A stretch of 64,000 nt of DNA from Gemmatimonadales bacterium. GTDB taxonomy: Bacteria; Gemmatimonadota; Gemmatimonadetes; Palauibacterales; Palauibacteraceae. Positions 49,003-58,369 of the stretch are shown one piece after another. Under the pieces are notes generated by a model, which did no database searches, was not told where the DNA came from, and saw only the letters and a list, made by a program, of their open reading frames with translations. Made by a program: the position numbers and the translations under genes. The stretch lies in assembly GCA_009838765.1 (NCBI GenBank), contig VXQX01000051.1, forward strand, positions 1 to 64,000. Direction: 5' to 3'. Within the stretch, counting starts at the first letter, position 1; every line of letters starts with the position of its first letter.

Positions 49003-50460
49003 TCACTCCCTCTCCTGCTGGCGCCCGACGCCCTCTACAACCCGCCGGTACGCGGCCGGGTCCCACTCGGGCCGTTCGTCGGCGTCGGCGATGCGCTGCC
49101 CGAGATGAAAGATGAGGCGCGTGATGCGCGCCGTCTTGTCGTACAGAATCCGGTCCGGTTCGTCGTTGGGACCGTGATAGTCTTCGTGCGTACCCGTGAA
49201 GAAGAAGAGAATGGGCACGCCCTTCTTCGCAAAACTGTAGTGGTCCGAGCGAAAATAGAAATTCTCCTCCGGCCACGGGTCGTCGATCATCTCGAGCCCG
49301 AGTTCCGGGTGCGCCCGCAGCGTCTGCCGAAGCGTCCCGCCGAGCGTCGATTCGTCGGCGCCGATCGCCACGACGGTGTCGCGCCAGTTTCGTCCGATCA
49401 TGTCGATGTTCAGGTTGGCAACCGTCGCGCCGAGGGGGAACAGCGGGTTCTCCGCATACCACCCGGAGCCGAGCAGCCCGCGCTCCTCCCCGCTCACGGT
49501 CATGAATACGAGGGAGCGGCGCGGCGGCGTTTCCAGCGACGCGAACGCCTGCGCGAGTTCGATGATTGCCGCGGTACCCGAGGCGTCGTCGTCGGCGCCG
49601 TTGTAGATGGAATCCCCGTCGACGGGCCGCCCCACGCCCACGTGGTCCATGTGGGCCGTGAAGACGATGAACTCGCCCCGGAGGTCGGGGTCCGAGCCCT
49701 CGATCCATCCGATCGTGTTGTATGCCCTCTCCTCGCGGAACTCGGAGTGCGTGCGCACCCTCGCCTCCCAGACGGTCGCGCCCGCGCCGGAAGTGAGGGC
49801 CGCGCTCAGCGCGTCGGGGAGCGCCTGCGTCCGGACGAGCGCGACCGGGGCGCCGAGTTCCTCCGGCATGCCGACGGACAGCCGCTCCCGCTCGTAGAAC
49901 CGCCGGATGCCGTCGAAGTAGTCGTCCGGCGCATCGACCGCGAGCAGGACGGCGACCGCCCCGCCATCGAGGATGCCGCGGACGGCCTCGAGGCCTCGCC
50001 GCGTGTCTTCGGGCGCGACCGCCACGACCGCCACGGAGCCGGGAGGCGGATCCGTGCCGCCGGGCTTCACGATCGCGAGCGGACCCGCGGCCTCGCCGCG
50101 GCCACCCGGAACGGAGAGGACGTCGGACCCGTCGATCGTCCCGCCGCCCGGACCGTCGATCTCGAGCAACTGCCGGCCGGGGGCGCCGGCCCGGGACGCG
50201 GTCAGCGGATACTCCTGCAGGTAGCTGTCGCCGTCCGCCGGCTGGAGGCCGAACTCCTCGAAGCGACGGGCGATGTGCCGCGCCGCCTTGTCCAGTTCCG
50301 GGCTCGGCGTCGCCCGGCCGCGCATCGAATCGTGAGCCAGGGCGCCGATCCGAAGCCGCAGGTCGCCCGCGGTGATGGTCGCCGCCCCGGCCTCGGCCTG
50401 CGCGGAGATTCCCGCGGGGGAGGCCGCGAGGGCCAGCAACGGGACCCATGTCCTTTTCAT
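49003..50460 (-). CDS. Secreted M28-family zinc aminopeptidase
   Basis: The 485-residue exported enzyme has a signal peptide (cut near GISAQA), a PA-like insert (about 100-210) and an M28 catalytic domain. Zinc ligands and active site fall in TAHMDHVGVG (His), GADDDASGTAA (bridging Asp), SGEERGLLGS (catalytic Glu pair), NIDMIGRN (Asp) and THEDYHGPNDE (His). It would remove N-terminal residues from peptides outside the membrane. It is divergent from the DUF58 gene. Confidence 0.93.
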   Translation of the reverse strand: MKRTWVPLLALAASPAGISAQAEAGAATITAGDLRLRIGALAHDSMRGRATPSPELDKAARHIARRFEEFGLQPADGDSYLQEYPLTASRAGAPGRQLLEIDGPGGGTIDGSDVLSVPGGRGEAAGPLAIVKPGGTDPPPGSVAVVAVAPEDTRRGLEAVRGILDGGAVAVLLAVDAPDDYFDGIRRFYERERLSVGMPEELGAPVALVRTQALPDALSAALTSGAGATVWEARVRTHSEFREERAYNTIGWIEGSDPDLRGEFIVFTAHMDHVGVGRPVDGDSIYNGADDDASGTAAIIELAQAFASLETPPRRSLVFMTVSGEERGLLGSGWYAENPLFPLGATVANLNIDMIGRNWRDTVVAIGADESTLGGTLRQTLRAHPELGLEMIDDPWPEENFYFRSDHYSFAKKGVPILFFFTGTHEDYHGPNDEPDRILYDKTARITRLIFHLGQRIADADERPEWDPAAYRRVVEGVGRQQERE

Positions 50461-50545
50461 CCGCTTCCTTCCCGGAGAGACGTTCGACCGAAGGCGAGCC
50501 CGCGATGTGTGGCGGGCCTCCGCTACGTGGGGCTAGTCTTTTCCG

Positions 50546-51481
50546 ATGACCGAAGGCACCGCAACTCTCACCTCCGCTCTCGACGCTTCCCGGCAGCGCC
50601 TCGACCTCGCGAGTCCGCGCGAGATCGTGGGCCTTTCGCACCTCGAACTCGTGGCGCGCCATATCGTCGAAGGGTTTCTCATCGGGCTCCACGACTCGCC
50701 GAAGCGCGGCTTCTCCGCCGAATTCGCCGAGGATCGCCCGTACAATCACGGCGACGATCTCCGCTACCTCGACTGGAAGGCCTACGCGAGGACGGATCGT
50801 CTCTTCATCAAGCAATACGAGGAGGAGACCAACCTGCGGGCCTACCTGCTCGTCGACGTGAGCCGGTCGATGGGCTGGGTGTCGGACCGGGAGCGCTTTC
50901 CAACCAAGCTCGCCTATGCGCGGCTGCTCGCGGCCTCGCTTTCGCTGCTCCTCGTGCAGCAGGGAGACGCGACCGGACTCATCGCCTTCGATGAAGCGCT
51001 GCGGAGCCACCTCGCGCCGCGCACGACGCGCCGCCACTGGCGCCGGCTGCTGGGCGAACTCACGCGCCTCTCCGCCGATGGCCGGACGGACGCGGGTTCC
51101 GCACTCAAGGAGATCGCCGGCCGGCTGCAGAGGCGGGGTCTCGTCGTGCTCATCTCGGACCTGCTGGTGGACCCGGATACGACGCGGATGTCCCTGCGTT
51201 ATCTCCGGCACCGCGGCCACGAGGTGATCCTGTTCCACATCATGGACCCCGGCGAGCGGGAACTACCGGCCGAGGGGGAGGCGATCTTCTTCGACCCCGA
51301 GACGGGCGAGGAGCTGGGCGCCAACTCCGCGGCGCTCCGCAGGCAGTACCGGGAGGCGGTCGAGGCGGCGGTCGATGGCTGGCGCAAGGAGGCGCTGCGC
51401 TGGGGCGCCGACTACGCGCTCCTTACGACGGACACCCCCCTCGGACTCGCGCTCAGGCAGTTCATGCGCAGGCGGGGCTAG
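50546..51481 (+). CDS. DUF58 protein (VWA-like)
   Basis: The 311-residue cytoplasmic protein shows the DUF58 core: GLHDSPKRGFSAEFAEDRPYNHGDDLRYLDWKAYARTDRL (seen as three conserved blocks), then VDVSRSMGW, a MIDAS-like D-x-S-x-S of a VWA fold. DUF58 proteins normally work with a MoxR AAA-ATPase and Bat membrane proteins. A BatA-like gene follows, but no MoxR gene is adjacent. The TAG stop lies in the left inverted repeat of the element at 51478-51644. Confidence 0.88.
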   Translation: MTEGTATLTSALDASRQRLDLASPREIVGLSHLELVARHIVEGFLIGLHDSPKRGFSAEFAEDRPYNHGDDLRYLDWKAYARTDRLFIKQYEEETNLRAYLLVDVSRSMGWVSDRERFPTKLAYARLLAASLSLLLVQQGDATGLIAFDEALRSHLAPRTTRRHWRRLLGELTRLSADGRTDAGSALKEIAGRLQRRGLVVLISDLLVDPDTTRMSLRYLRHRGHEVILFHIMDPGERELPAEGEAIFFDPETGEELGANSAALRRQYREAVEAAVDGWRKEALRWGADYALLTTDTPLGLALRQFMRRRG

Positions 51482-51644
51482 TGTGGTGTCCCGGGAATAC
51501 GCGAGCTACCGAGAGTGCCGAGGCGCCGGATTCCGCAAGGCGCTCCGACGAGGAGTGGCAGCGCGAGTTCGAGGAGGAGCAACGCCGCGGAGCCGGATGC
51601 ATCGGCGCTCGAATGGCCGTGGTATTTCCCGGGCACGACACTAG
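51478..51644. mobile_element. Small element with imperfect terminal inverted repeats (MITE-like)
   Basis: CTAGTGTGGTGTCCCGGGAATAC-like ends occur at 51478-51500 and, inverted, at 51622-51644, matching at 19 of 23 positions. The 167-bp unit holds no convincing gene and separates two genes that are usually adjacent. Ends begin with CTAG. No target duplication is obvious. It may instead be a structured intergenic RNA or regulator. Confidence 0.45.
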
Positions 51645-51650
51645 GGTGAC

Positions 51651-53639
51651 TTGAGCTTCCTCTACCTGTCGGCGCTTGCGCTCGGGATGAGCGTGGTCGT
51701 GCCGCTCATCCTCCACCTGCGCCGGCGACAGACCGACCGGCGCGTGTCCTTCCCGGCCCTCCGCTACCTCAGCCGCGCGGAGGACGCGCGCTCGAGGTCG
51801 CTCGCGGCCTCGGACCTGCTGCTGCTCGCCGTGCGGATCGGCCTCCTGATCGCGCTCGCTCTCGCCGCGGCGGGGCCGCTCATCGGACGTGGCGGGGCCC
51901 GCGACCACGAGCCGACGGACCTCGCCCTCATCGTGGACAATTCGGCGAGCGTCGGGCGGCTGGACGAAGACCGCGTCCTGTTCGAGTCGCTCGTGGAGCT
52001 GGCCCGGTCGGCGCTCGCCGCGGCCCGCCCGGAAGACCGCGTGTGGCTCTTCTCCACCGTGGGGGAACCGCTCGCGGCCGGCGTCTCCGCGGGGCGGGCC
52101 GCGGCGGCACTCGGGCAGCTCCGGCCGACCGACGGCGCGGCCGATCTGGCCGCCGTCGTGGCCCGGGCGGCCGCGGCGCTTCCCGCCGACGGCGAGCGGC
52201 GGCGCGAAATCCAGTTGCTGTCGGACCTCCAGGCGTCCGCTCTGCGGACCGTCCCGGCGTCCGCGAGCGACGCCGCTCCCCTCGTCGTCTACGCGCCCCG
52301 GCCGCCGGCCGAGCCCAACGGCGCCCTCGTCGACGTCGAACTCACCGGCGGCACGACCGCTCCGTCGGGGACGGGCCACGGCGTCATCGTGCGGAGCGCC
52401 CTCACCGGGCCGGCCGCTCCGCCGGACCCACCGGACGCCGCCGCGGCGGAGGCCGACATCCGCCTTGAACTCGACGGGCGGCTGGCCGGCGCGGCCCGGG
52501 CCCCATGGGGAGCGAGCGCCATCCTCGGTCTCCCCGAACTCGGGCCGGGGCTGCACGAGGGACGGCTGGAGGTGGACCCCGCCGGCGCGCGGGCCGATGA
52601 CCTGCGCTACTTCGCGATCCGGGTCGTGCCTCCCCCCACGGTTCGCTTCCATGGCGATGCGAACGGCTTCGTCGGGCTCGGGATCGAAACCCTCCGCGAC
52701 GGCGGACGGCTGGGAACTGCAGGCGCCGAGGCTGTCGCGGTCGTGGACGGGGACGCGAGCGTCGGCGCGCCGTGGGAGGGCGCGGAGACCGTCATCTTCA
52801 TTCCGCCCGCGGACCCCGTGGATCTGGCTGCATTCAACCAGGGGCTGGCTTCCGTCGGGGTCGCCTTCCAGGCGCGCGTCGATGCGGGCTCGGGCGACCT
52901 CGGACTCGCGGAGCCGGAGGCCGCCTTCTCGCTCTCGGGGGTACGGGTCCGGCAGCGCTACCTCCTTCGCGCGACCGGCGGCGGGTCGAGCGCCGACACG
53001 GTGCTGCTGCGGACGGAAGACGGAGAACCGTGGCTCATCCGCACGGATTCGGACGACCGGATGGCGCTGGTCCTCGCTTCGCCGCTCACCGCCACGGCCA
53101 GCGATCTCCCGGCACACCCCGCCATGGTCCCCTTCCTCGAAGCGCTCCTCGTGCATTGGTCGCATCTGGCCACCTGGCCCTTCGCCGACTTCGGCGCGGG
53201 GCGCGCGCTGACCCTCCCCGAGTGGGCACGCGAGGTCGAATCGCCCGACGGAACGGTGCGCGCCGTGGAGGGCGGCGCGCGGTTTACGCCGCTCAGGGCG
53301 GGAGTGTATACGGTCCGGGGCACCGGTAGCGACGGGGCGGTCGCGGAGACGCACTTCGCGGCGAACGTGCCGGAGGAAGAGGCCGATCCGACGCCGATGG
53401 GACGACGCGAACTGGAGGAACTGTTCGCCGGCCGGCCGGTATACACGGCGGGCCCCGACGCGAGCGCCTGGGAAGACGGTATTTATCGCGCGCGGCGGGG
53501 CCGGGACGCGGCCCCGTGGCTGATCGCGCTCGCGCTCGCGCTGATCGGGATCGAGCTGTACCTGGCAACGCCGGGGCGGTCGCGCCGCCCGAGCGCGGAC
53601 GGTGAAGGGAGCGAGGTGACATCGGGCGCGTCGAACTGA
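51651..53639 (+). CDS. BatA-like membrane protein with VWA domain
   Basis: The 662-residue product opens with the BatA N-terminal region (FLYLSALALG...VPLILHLRRRQTDRRVSFPALRYL), a second TM segment (about 58-82) and a VWA-like domain with VDNSASVGRL (MIDAS D-x-S-x-S). A long beta-rich periplasmic part (about 200-620) and a final TM segment (about 625-648) follow. The best start is TTG 51651 with AGGGTGAC upstream; no ATG is available before the conserved block. It probably forms a membrane complex with the DUF58 protein. Confidence 0.83.
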   Translation: MSFLYLSALALGMSVVVPLILHLRRRQTDRRVSFPALRYLSRAEDARSRSLAASDLLLLAVRIGLLIALALAAAGPLIGRGGARDHEPTDLALIVDNSASVGRLDEDRVLFESLVELARSALAAARPEDRVWLFSTVGEPLAAGVSAGRAAAALGQLRPTDGAADLAAVVARAAAALPADGERRREIQLLSDLQASALRTVPASASDAAPLVVYAPRPPAEPNGALVDVELTGGTTAPSGTGHGVIVRSALTGPAAPPDPPDAAAAEADIRLELDGRLAGAARAPWGASAILGLPELGPGLHEGRLEVDPAGARADDLRYFAIRVVPPPTVRFHGDANGFVGLGIETLRDGGRLGTAGAEAVAVVDGDASVGAPWEGAETVIFIPPADPVDLAAFNQGLASVGVAFQARVDAGSGDLGLAEPEAAFSLSGVRVRQRYLLRATGGGSSADTVLLRTEDGEPWLIRTDSDDRMALVLASPLTATASDLPAHPAMVPFLEALLVHWSHLATWPFADFGAGRALTLPEWAREVESPDGTVRAVEGGARFTPLRAGVYTVRGTGSDGAVAETHFAANVPEEEADPTPMGRRELEELFAGRPVYTAGPDASAWEDGIYRARRGRDAAPWLIALALALIGIELYLATPGRSRRPSADGEGSEVTSGASN

Positions 53640-53662
53640 TTCGAACGTCGTTCCTCCGGACC

Positions 53663-56600
53663 GTGCGAGCCGCCGGAGTCGCGGAGGCGCTCTCGCGGCG
53701 TGGCGCCCGTGCGTCCGTCCACTCGCTCCCGGGGGCGGGATCCGCCGCGCTTGCGCTCGCGCTCGACGATCTCGCCATCGGCGCCCCGATCGTCCTCGTC
53801 GCCGACACGCCCGAGCGAGCCGAGGCGCTCCACGAGGATCTCCGCACGCTCGGGGCCGCGGGCGCCCGCTGCTATCCGCAGCGGGAGACCCTCCCGTACG
53901 AGGACGCGGACCCGCACATCGAGATCGAGGCCCAGCGCGTGGAGGCGCTGGGCGCGCTGCTCGGCGGGGGTTGCCGCATCCTCTCGACGACGGCCCGGGC
54001 GCTCGCCGAGCGGGCGCCGATCCCGGTCGGTCCCGGCGCGGGCCTCGCCCTCACGATCCGGCGCGGGGCCGAGCGTCCTCTGGCCGAACTTGGCCGCCGC
54101 ATCGAGGAGATGGGATTCGGCCGCACCCACACCGTGCGTGAAGTCGGGGATTACGCGATCCGCGGCGGGATCGTGGATCTGTTCCCGTACGGACACCCGG
54201 CGCCGCTTCGGATCGAACTCTGGGGCGACGAGGTGGAGTCGGTGCGCCGCTTCGACGCGCTCACCCAGCGTTCGACCGAGCCCCTGGAGAGCGTGGACGT
54301 CCTTCCGATCGCGCTGCAGGTCTCGGAAGCGGCCGGCAACATGGAGCGGCGTGCCCTGCTCGAGACGCTGCCCCCGACGGCGATCGCGCTGATGCTCGAC
54401 CCGGAAGGGAGCGTGCGGGCCCGCGACCGCCTGTGGGCCGAGGTACGCGACGCGAGGAAGCGCGTCGGCGCCGGCGCGGAACCGGCCGAGTCCCTCGTCC
54501 TTCCCCCCTCCGAGGCGGAGCAACGGCTCGCCGCATTCCGCCTCGTCGAATTCACGGCGCCGGAGCAGGCCCCGCCGGCGGCGATGCGGCTGCCGGTCGA
54601 ACCCCCACCCTCCATAGACCGTGACATGAAGCGGCTCGTGGCCGAGATCGGTACGGCGCGGGCCCGCGGCGAACGGCTCATCGTCTTCTGCGACAACGAC
54701 GGCCAGGTCGAGCGGCTGGAGGAGATCCTCACCGAACGCGGGGGCGCGGCGCTCGCCCGCGAGGTCGCCCTCGCCATCGGATCGCTTAGCGGCGGGTTCA
54801 GGGTCGGGGTCCCCGGCACCCTGCTCGTCCTCACCGATCACGAGGTGTTCCGGCGCCGGTATCGCCGCCACCGCGTCCGGCTGCGCGGCGCCGCCACCAT
54901 CGAATCCATCGCGGCCATCGAACCCGGAGACTACGTGGTTCACATGGAGCACGGGATCGGCCGCTACATGGGCCTCGAGCGCGTCGAGGTGCGCGGCGAG
55001 ACGATTGAGACGATGGAGATCCGCTACGCCGACGGCGAGATCCTGAGACTCCCGCACTATCGGCTGGACCTCATCGAAAGGTGGAGCGCGGCCGGCTCCG
55101 ACGCGCGGCCGCCCGCGGTCCACAAGCTCGGCCGGCGGAAGTGGAAACAACTCCGGAATCGGACCGTCGCGGCGATCGAGGCCACGGCGGTCGAACTTCT
55201 CCAACTTTACGCGCGCCGCAAGATGTCGCCCGGACGCGCCTTCCCGGCCGAGACCGCATGGCAGCGCGAGATGGAGTCCGCCTTCCTCTACGATGAGACG
55301 CCGGACCAGCTCCGCGCCTGGCAGGCGGTGCGGCGCGACCTCGAGGCGCCGGTCCCGATGGATCGCCTCGTGTGCGGGGACGTCGGCTTCGGGAAGACGG
55401 AGGTCGCGATCCGCGCGGCGTTCAAGGCTGTGCAGGACGGCGCGCAGGTCGCCCTGCTCGCCCCGACCACGATCCTCGCGGACCAGCATCTCGCCACCTT
55501 CCGCGAGCGGCTCGCGGGCTTCCCCGTGCATGTGGACGGGTTGTCGCGTTTCCGCACCCCGCGTGAGCAGCGCGAGGTCATGGCGGGGCTCGAAGCCGGG
55601 ACCATCGACATCGTCATCGGCACGCACCGGCTCCTCTCGCGCGATGTCGGATTCCGCGACCTCGGGCTCCTCATCGTGGACGAGGAACAGCGATTCGGCG
55701 TCCGCCAGAAGGAGCGGCTGAAGGAGTACCGCGAGACCGTGGATGTCCTCACTCTCACGGCGACGCCCATCCCGCGGACCCTCCACCTGGCGCTCGGCGG
55801 GCTGCGCGACCTCTCCACGATCCGCACGCCGCCCCGAAACCGCATGCCGATCATCACGCACGTGCTGTCGTGGGACGACGGGATCCTGGAGGAGGCGCTG
55901 CGCCGCGAGTTCGACCGTGGCGGCCAGGTGTTCTTCGTCCACGACCGCGTCGAGACGATCCATGCCGCCGCGAGCCGCGTGGAGAGACTGATGCCCGAGG
56001 CGCGGGCGGCCATCGCGCACGGCCAGATGCCGGAGCGCGAACTCGAGGACGCCATGCACCGCTTCGTCCGGGGCGAGATCGACCTCCTCATCTGCACGTC
56101 CATTATCGAGAACGGGCTCGACGTCCCATCCGCCAACACGATGATCGTCCACAGGGCCCACAACTTCGGCCTCGCCCAGCTCTACCAGTTGCGGGGGCGG
56201 GTCGGCCGCTCTCACCGCCGCGCCTACTGCTATCTCGTCGTCCCTTCCGATGTCGCCCCCGATGCGGCGGAGCGGCTGCGCGTGCTCGAACACCACACGG
56301 AGCTGGGTTCCGGATACGAGGTCGCGCTCAAGGACCTCGAGTTGCGGGGGGCGGGGAACCTCCTGGGCGGAGAGCAGAGCGGCTTCGCCACCGCGGTGGG
56401 GATCGAGACGTGGCAGCGGCTCGTCGAGAGCACCCTCCGCCGATTGAGGGGAGAATCCCCGGACCCGGCGCCGCGTGCCCGGGTCTCGGTAGACGGAGAG
56501 TCCTTTCTCCCCGACGCCTACGTCGCGGGGTCTCCGGTGAAGATGCATCTCTATCGCCGTCTCTCGCGTCTCACCAGATGGGAAGAGGTGAAGGCATTCC

Positions 56601-56962
56601 GCGGGGAACTCGAGGATCGCTTCGGCCGGCTTCCGCCCCCGGCGACCCGTCTCATCGCAGCGGCGGAACTCCGGATTCTCGGGGCGGCGATCGGCGCGGA
56701 CTGGATCCGGGCCTCCGACGACGACGCCCGAATCTCGTTCGAAGCGACGGCCTCGCCGCGGCTCCGGGTCCTCACGAACGCGCTCGCCGACCGCCAGTTG
56801 CACGTTGAAGTACGGCGGCTGGAACCGTTATCGTTGGTCCTGCGTCGGGCGGGAACCGAGCCCCTCCTGCCGATGCTGGTGGAGGCCCTGGGGATCCTGG
56901 CGGCGCCGGGGCGCGCAGAGGCGAAGGAGACCGGGATTCCGGCGGTCGCCGGAGGAGTCTAG
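53663..56962 (+). CDS. mfd: Transcription-repair coupling factor Mfd
   Basis: The 1,099-residue motor frees stalled RNA polymerase and recruits UvrA. N-terminal UvrB-like domains (1-300; YPQRETLPYEDADPH, GGIVDLFPYGHPAPLRIE) are followed by the polymerase-interaction domain (about 417-475, IEPGDYVVHMEHGIGRYMG), the helicase core with Walker A GDVGFGKTEVA (about 571) and DEEQRFGV (about 672), and the C-terminal TRCF domain (970-1099). It is slightly shorter than E. coli Mfd (1,148). GTG 53663 is the only reasonable start after the batA stop. Confidence 0.97.
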   Translation: MRAAGVAEALSRRGARASVHSLPGAGSAALALALDDLAIGAPIVLVADTPERAEALHEDLRTLGAAGARCYPQRETLPYEDADPHIEIEAQRVEALGALLGGGCRILSTTARALAERAPIPVGPGAGLALTIRRGAERPLAELGRRIEEMGFGRTHTVREVGDYAIRGGIVDLFPYGHPAPLRIELWGDEVESVRRFDALTQRSTEPLESVDVLPIALQVSEAAGNMERRALLETLPPTAIALMLDPEGSVRARDRLWAEVRDARKRVGAGAEPAESLVLPPSEAEQRLAAFRLVEFTAPEQAPPAAMRLPVEPPPSIDRDMKRLVAEIGTARARGERLIVFCDNDGQVERLEEILTERGGAALAREVALAIGSLSGGFRVGVPGTLLVLTDHEVFRRRYRRHRVRLRGAATIESIAAIEPGDYVVHMEHGIGRYMGLERVEVRGETIETMEIRYADGEILRLPHYRLDLIERWSAAGSDARPPAVHKLGRRKWKQLRNRTVAAIEATAVELLQLYARRKMSPGRAFPAETAWQREMESAFLYDETPDQLRAWQAVRRDLEAPVPMDRLVCGDVGFGKTEVAIRAAFKAVQDGAQVALLAPTTILADQHLATFRERLAGFPVHVDGLSRFRTPREQREVMAGLEAGTIDIVIGTHRLLSRDVGFRDLGLLIVDEEQRFGVRQKERLKEYRETVDVLTLTATPIPRTLHLALGGLRDLSTIRTPPRNRMPIITHVLSWDDGILEEALRREFDRGGQVFFVHDRVETIHAAASRVERLMPEARAAIAHGQMPERELEDAMHRFVRGEIDLLICTSIIENGLDVPSANTMIVHRAHNFGLAQLYQLRGRVGRSHRRAYCYLVVPSDVAPDAAERLRVLEHHTELGSGYEVALKDLELRGAGNLLGGEQSGFATAVGIETWQRLVESTLRRLRGESPDPAPRARVSVDGESFLPDAYVAGSPVKMHLYRRLSRLTRWEEVKAFRGELEDRFGRLPPPATRLIAAAELRILGAAIGADWIRASDDDARISFEATASPRLRVLTNALADRQLHVEVRRLEPLSLVLRRAGTEPLLPMLVEALGILAAPGRAEAKETGIPAVAGGV

Positions 56963-56963
56963 C

Positions 56964-58364
56964 GTGATCGACATCAATCGTGGAATGAAGATCTTCCGGG
57001 CCGAGGCCTGCCTGCTTGCCGCGGCGCTCGCGCTGACTGCGCCGCTCTCCGGGGTGCAGGAAAACGAACCCGCGGCGCCCGACACCGTGGCGGCGGCGGA
57101 GTTTCCCCCCGGCGTGGAGTCGCTCGACAGGGTCGTGGCCGTGGTCGGCGACACGGCGATCCTCCTGTCCGACATCCAGGTCACGCTCTACCAGTTGCAG
57201 GCTCGCGGCGCGCGCGTTCCGCTCGAGGGGACCGAAGGCTGGGAGGCGTTCGCCCGCGAAGTGCTCGATGCCATGATCGACGATCTCATCTATCTCCAGC
57301 AGGCGAGGAACGCGGGCATTACGGTGCCCGAGGACCGCGTGACGGAGATGGCGGACGCCTACTTCGAGGAGACGCGGGCCAACTTCTCCTCCGACGAGGA
57401 GATGATGCTGGCGGTGGAAGAGACGGGCATGAACATGCTCCAGTTCCGCCAGATGCAGCGCTCGCAGGCGCAGGCCGAGGGAATGCGGCAGGCCTACCGG
57501 ATCGAACTCGAGCAACGCTCGGATCTGCCGCCCGTCATCGTCAGCGAGGAAGAGGTCGAGGCCGCCTTCGAGGAGTTCGCGCAGAACCAGCCGCCGCGCC
57601 CCGCGCTCGTCTCGTTCAACCGGCTCGTGGTCACGCCGAGTCCGAGCGGCGCGGCCCGGGACAGCGCCCTGGCGCGCACGGTTCGCGTTCAGAACGATTT
57701 CACGAACGAGGAGGAGTTCTCGGTCCTCGCCCGCCGCCATTCCGACGACGAGGGCACCCGGGAGCAGGGCGGCGAGTTGGGCTGGATGAGCCGCGAGCTG
57801 CTCGTGAAACCCTTCGGCGACGCCGCCTGGGGGGCGCGCCCCGGCCAGACGGTGGGACCGGTGCAGACGCAGTTCGGACTCCACTTCATCAAGATCGAGC
57901 GCCAGCGGGGGGCGGAGCGTTTTCTGCGTCACATTCTCCTGCGCCCCGAGATCACGGACGAAGACGTCGAGGAGGCCCGGACGCTCGCGACCCAGATTGC
58001 GGACAGCCTCCGGGCGGGCGCCGATCCGGAACGGCTCGTGGCCGTGTTCCGCGGACAGGTAGCCGACGAGGCGATTCGCTTCGACGACGTCTCGCTCGCG
58101 AGCCTGGTCAGCCAGTTCACGGGCGGGGGCGCCGACTCCGGACTCACCGCCCCGACGCCGGGCACCGTCTACGGGCCGCTGCCGATGCAGCGCGGCGGTC
58201 CGATCGAGTTCGGGCTCGTCCACGTCCTGACGTTCCGCCCCGAGGGCCCGATCGAGCTCAACGACGTGCGGGACCAGATCCGGCAGAGCCTCCGTACCCG
58301 CAAGCAGATCGACATCATCCTCCAGGAGGTGCGTTTCAACACGTACATCGATGTGAGATTCTGA
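56964..58364 (+). CDS. SurA-like periplasmic peptidyl-prolyl isomerase
   Basis: The 466-residue product has a signal peptide, a SurA N-terminal domain (LDRVVAVVGDTAILLSDIQ...LDAMIDDLIYLQQA), one clear parvulin domain (about 215-315; LVSFNRLVV, FSVLARRHSDDEGTREQGGELGWM, GPVQTQFGLHFIKI) and a second, degenerate one (about 320-450). It would help outer-membrane proteins fold. GTG 56964 is preferred because GGAGGAGT precedes it; ATG 56985 is an alternative. It lies one base after mfd. Confidence 0.9.
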   Translation: MIDINRGMKIFRAEACLLAAALALTAPLSGVQENEPAAPDTVAAAEFPPGVESLDRVVAVVGDTAILLSDIQVTLYQLQARGARVPLEGTEGWEAFAREVLDAMIDDLIYLQQARNAGITVPEDRVTEMADAYFEETRANFSSDEEMMLAVEETGMNMLQFRQMQRSQAQAEGMRQAYRIELEQRSDLPPVIVSEEEVEAAFEEFAQNQPPRPALVSFNRLVVTPSPSGAARDSALARTVRVQNDFTNEEEFSVLARRHSDDEGTREQGGELGWMSRELLVKPFGDAAWGARPGQTVGPVQTQFGLHFIKIERQRGAERFLRHILLRPEITDEDVEEARTLATQIADSLRAGADPERLVAVFRGQVADEAIRFDDVSLASLVSQFTGGGADSGLTAPTPGTVYGPLPMQRGGPIEFGLVHVLTFRPEGPIELNDVRDQIRQSLRTRKQIDIILQEVRFNTYIDVRF

Positions 58365-58369
58365 GGAGG

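Noticed and set aside
51484-51654. Small plus-strand frame (DEEWQREFEEEQ) inside the inverted-repeat element
   Set aside because: No start codon before the acidic stretch; only an ATG near its end.
53483-56803. Minus-strand 1,106-codon frame opposite mfd
   Set aside because: Mfd is complete on the plus strand; the antisense frame has no motif.
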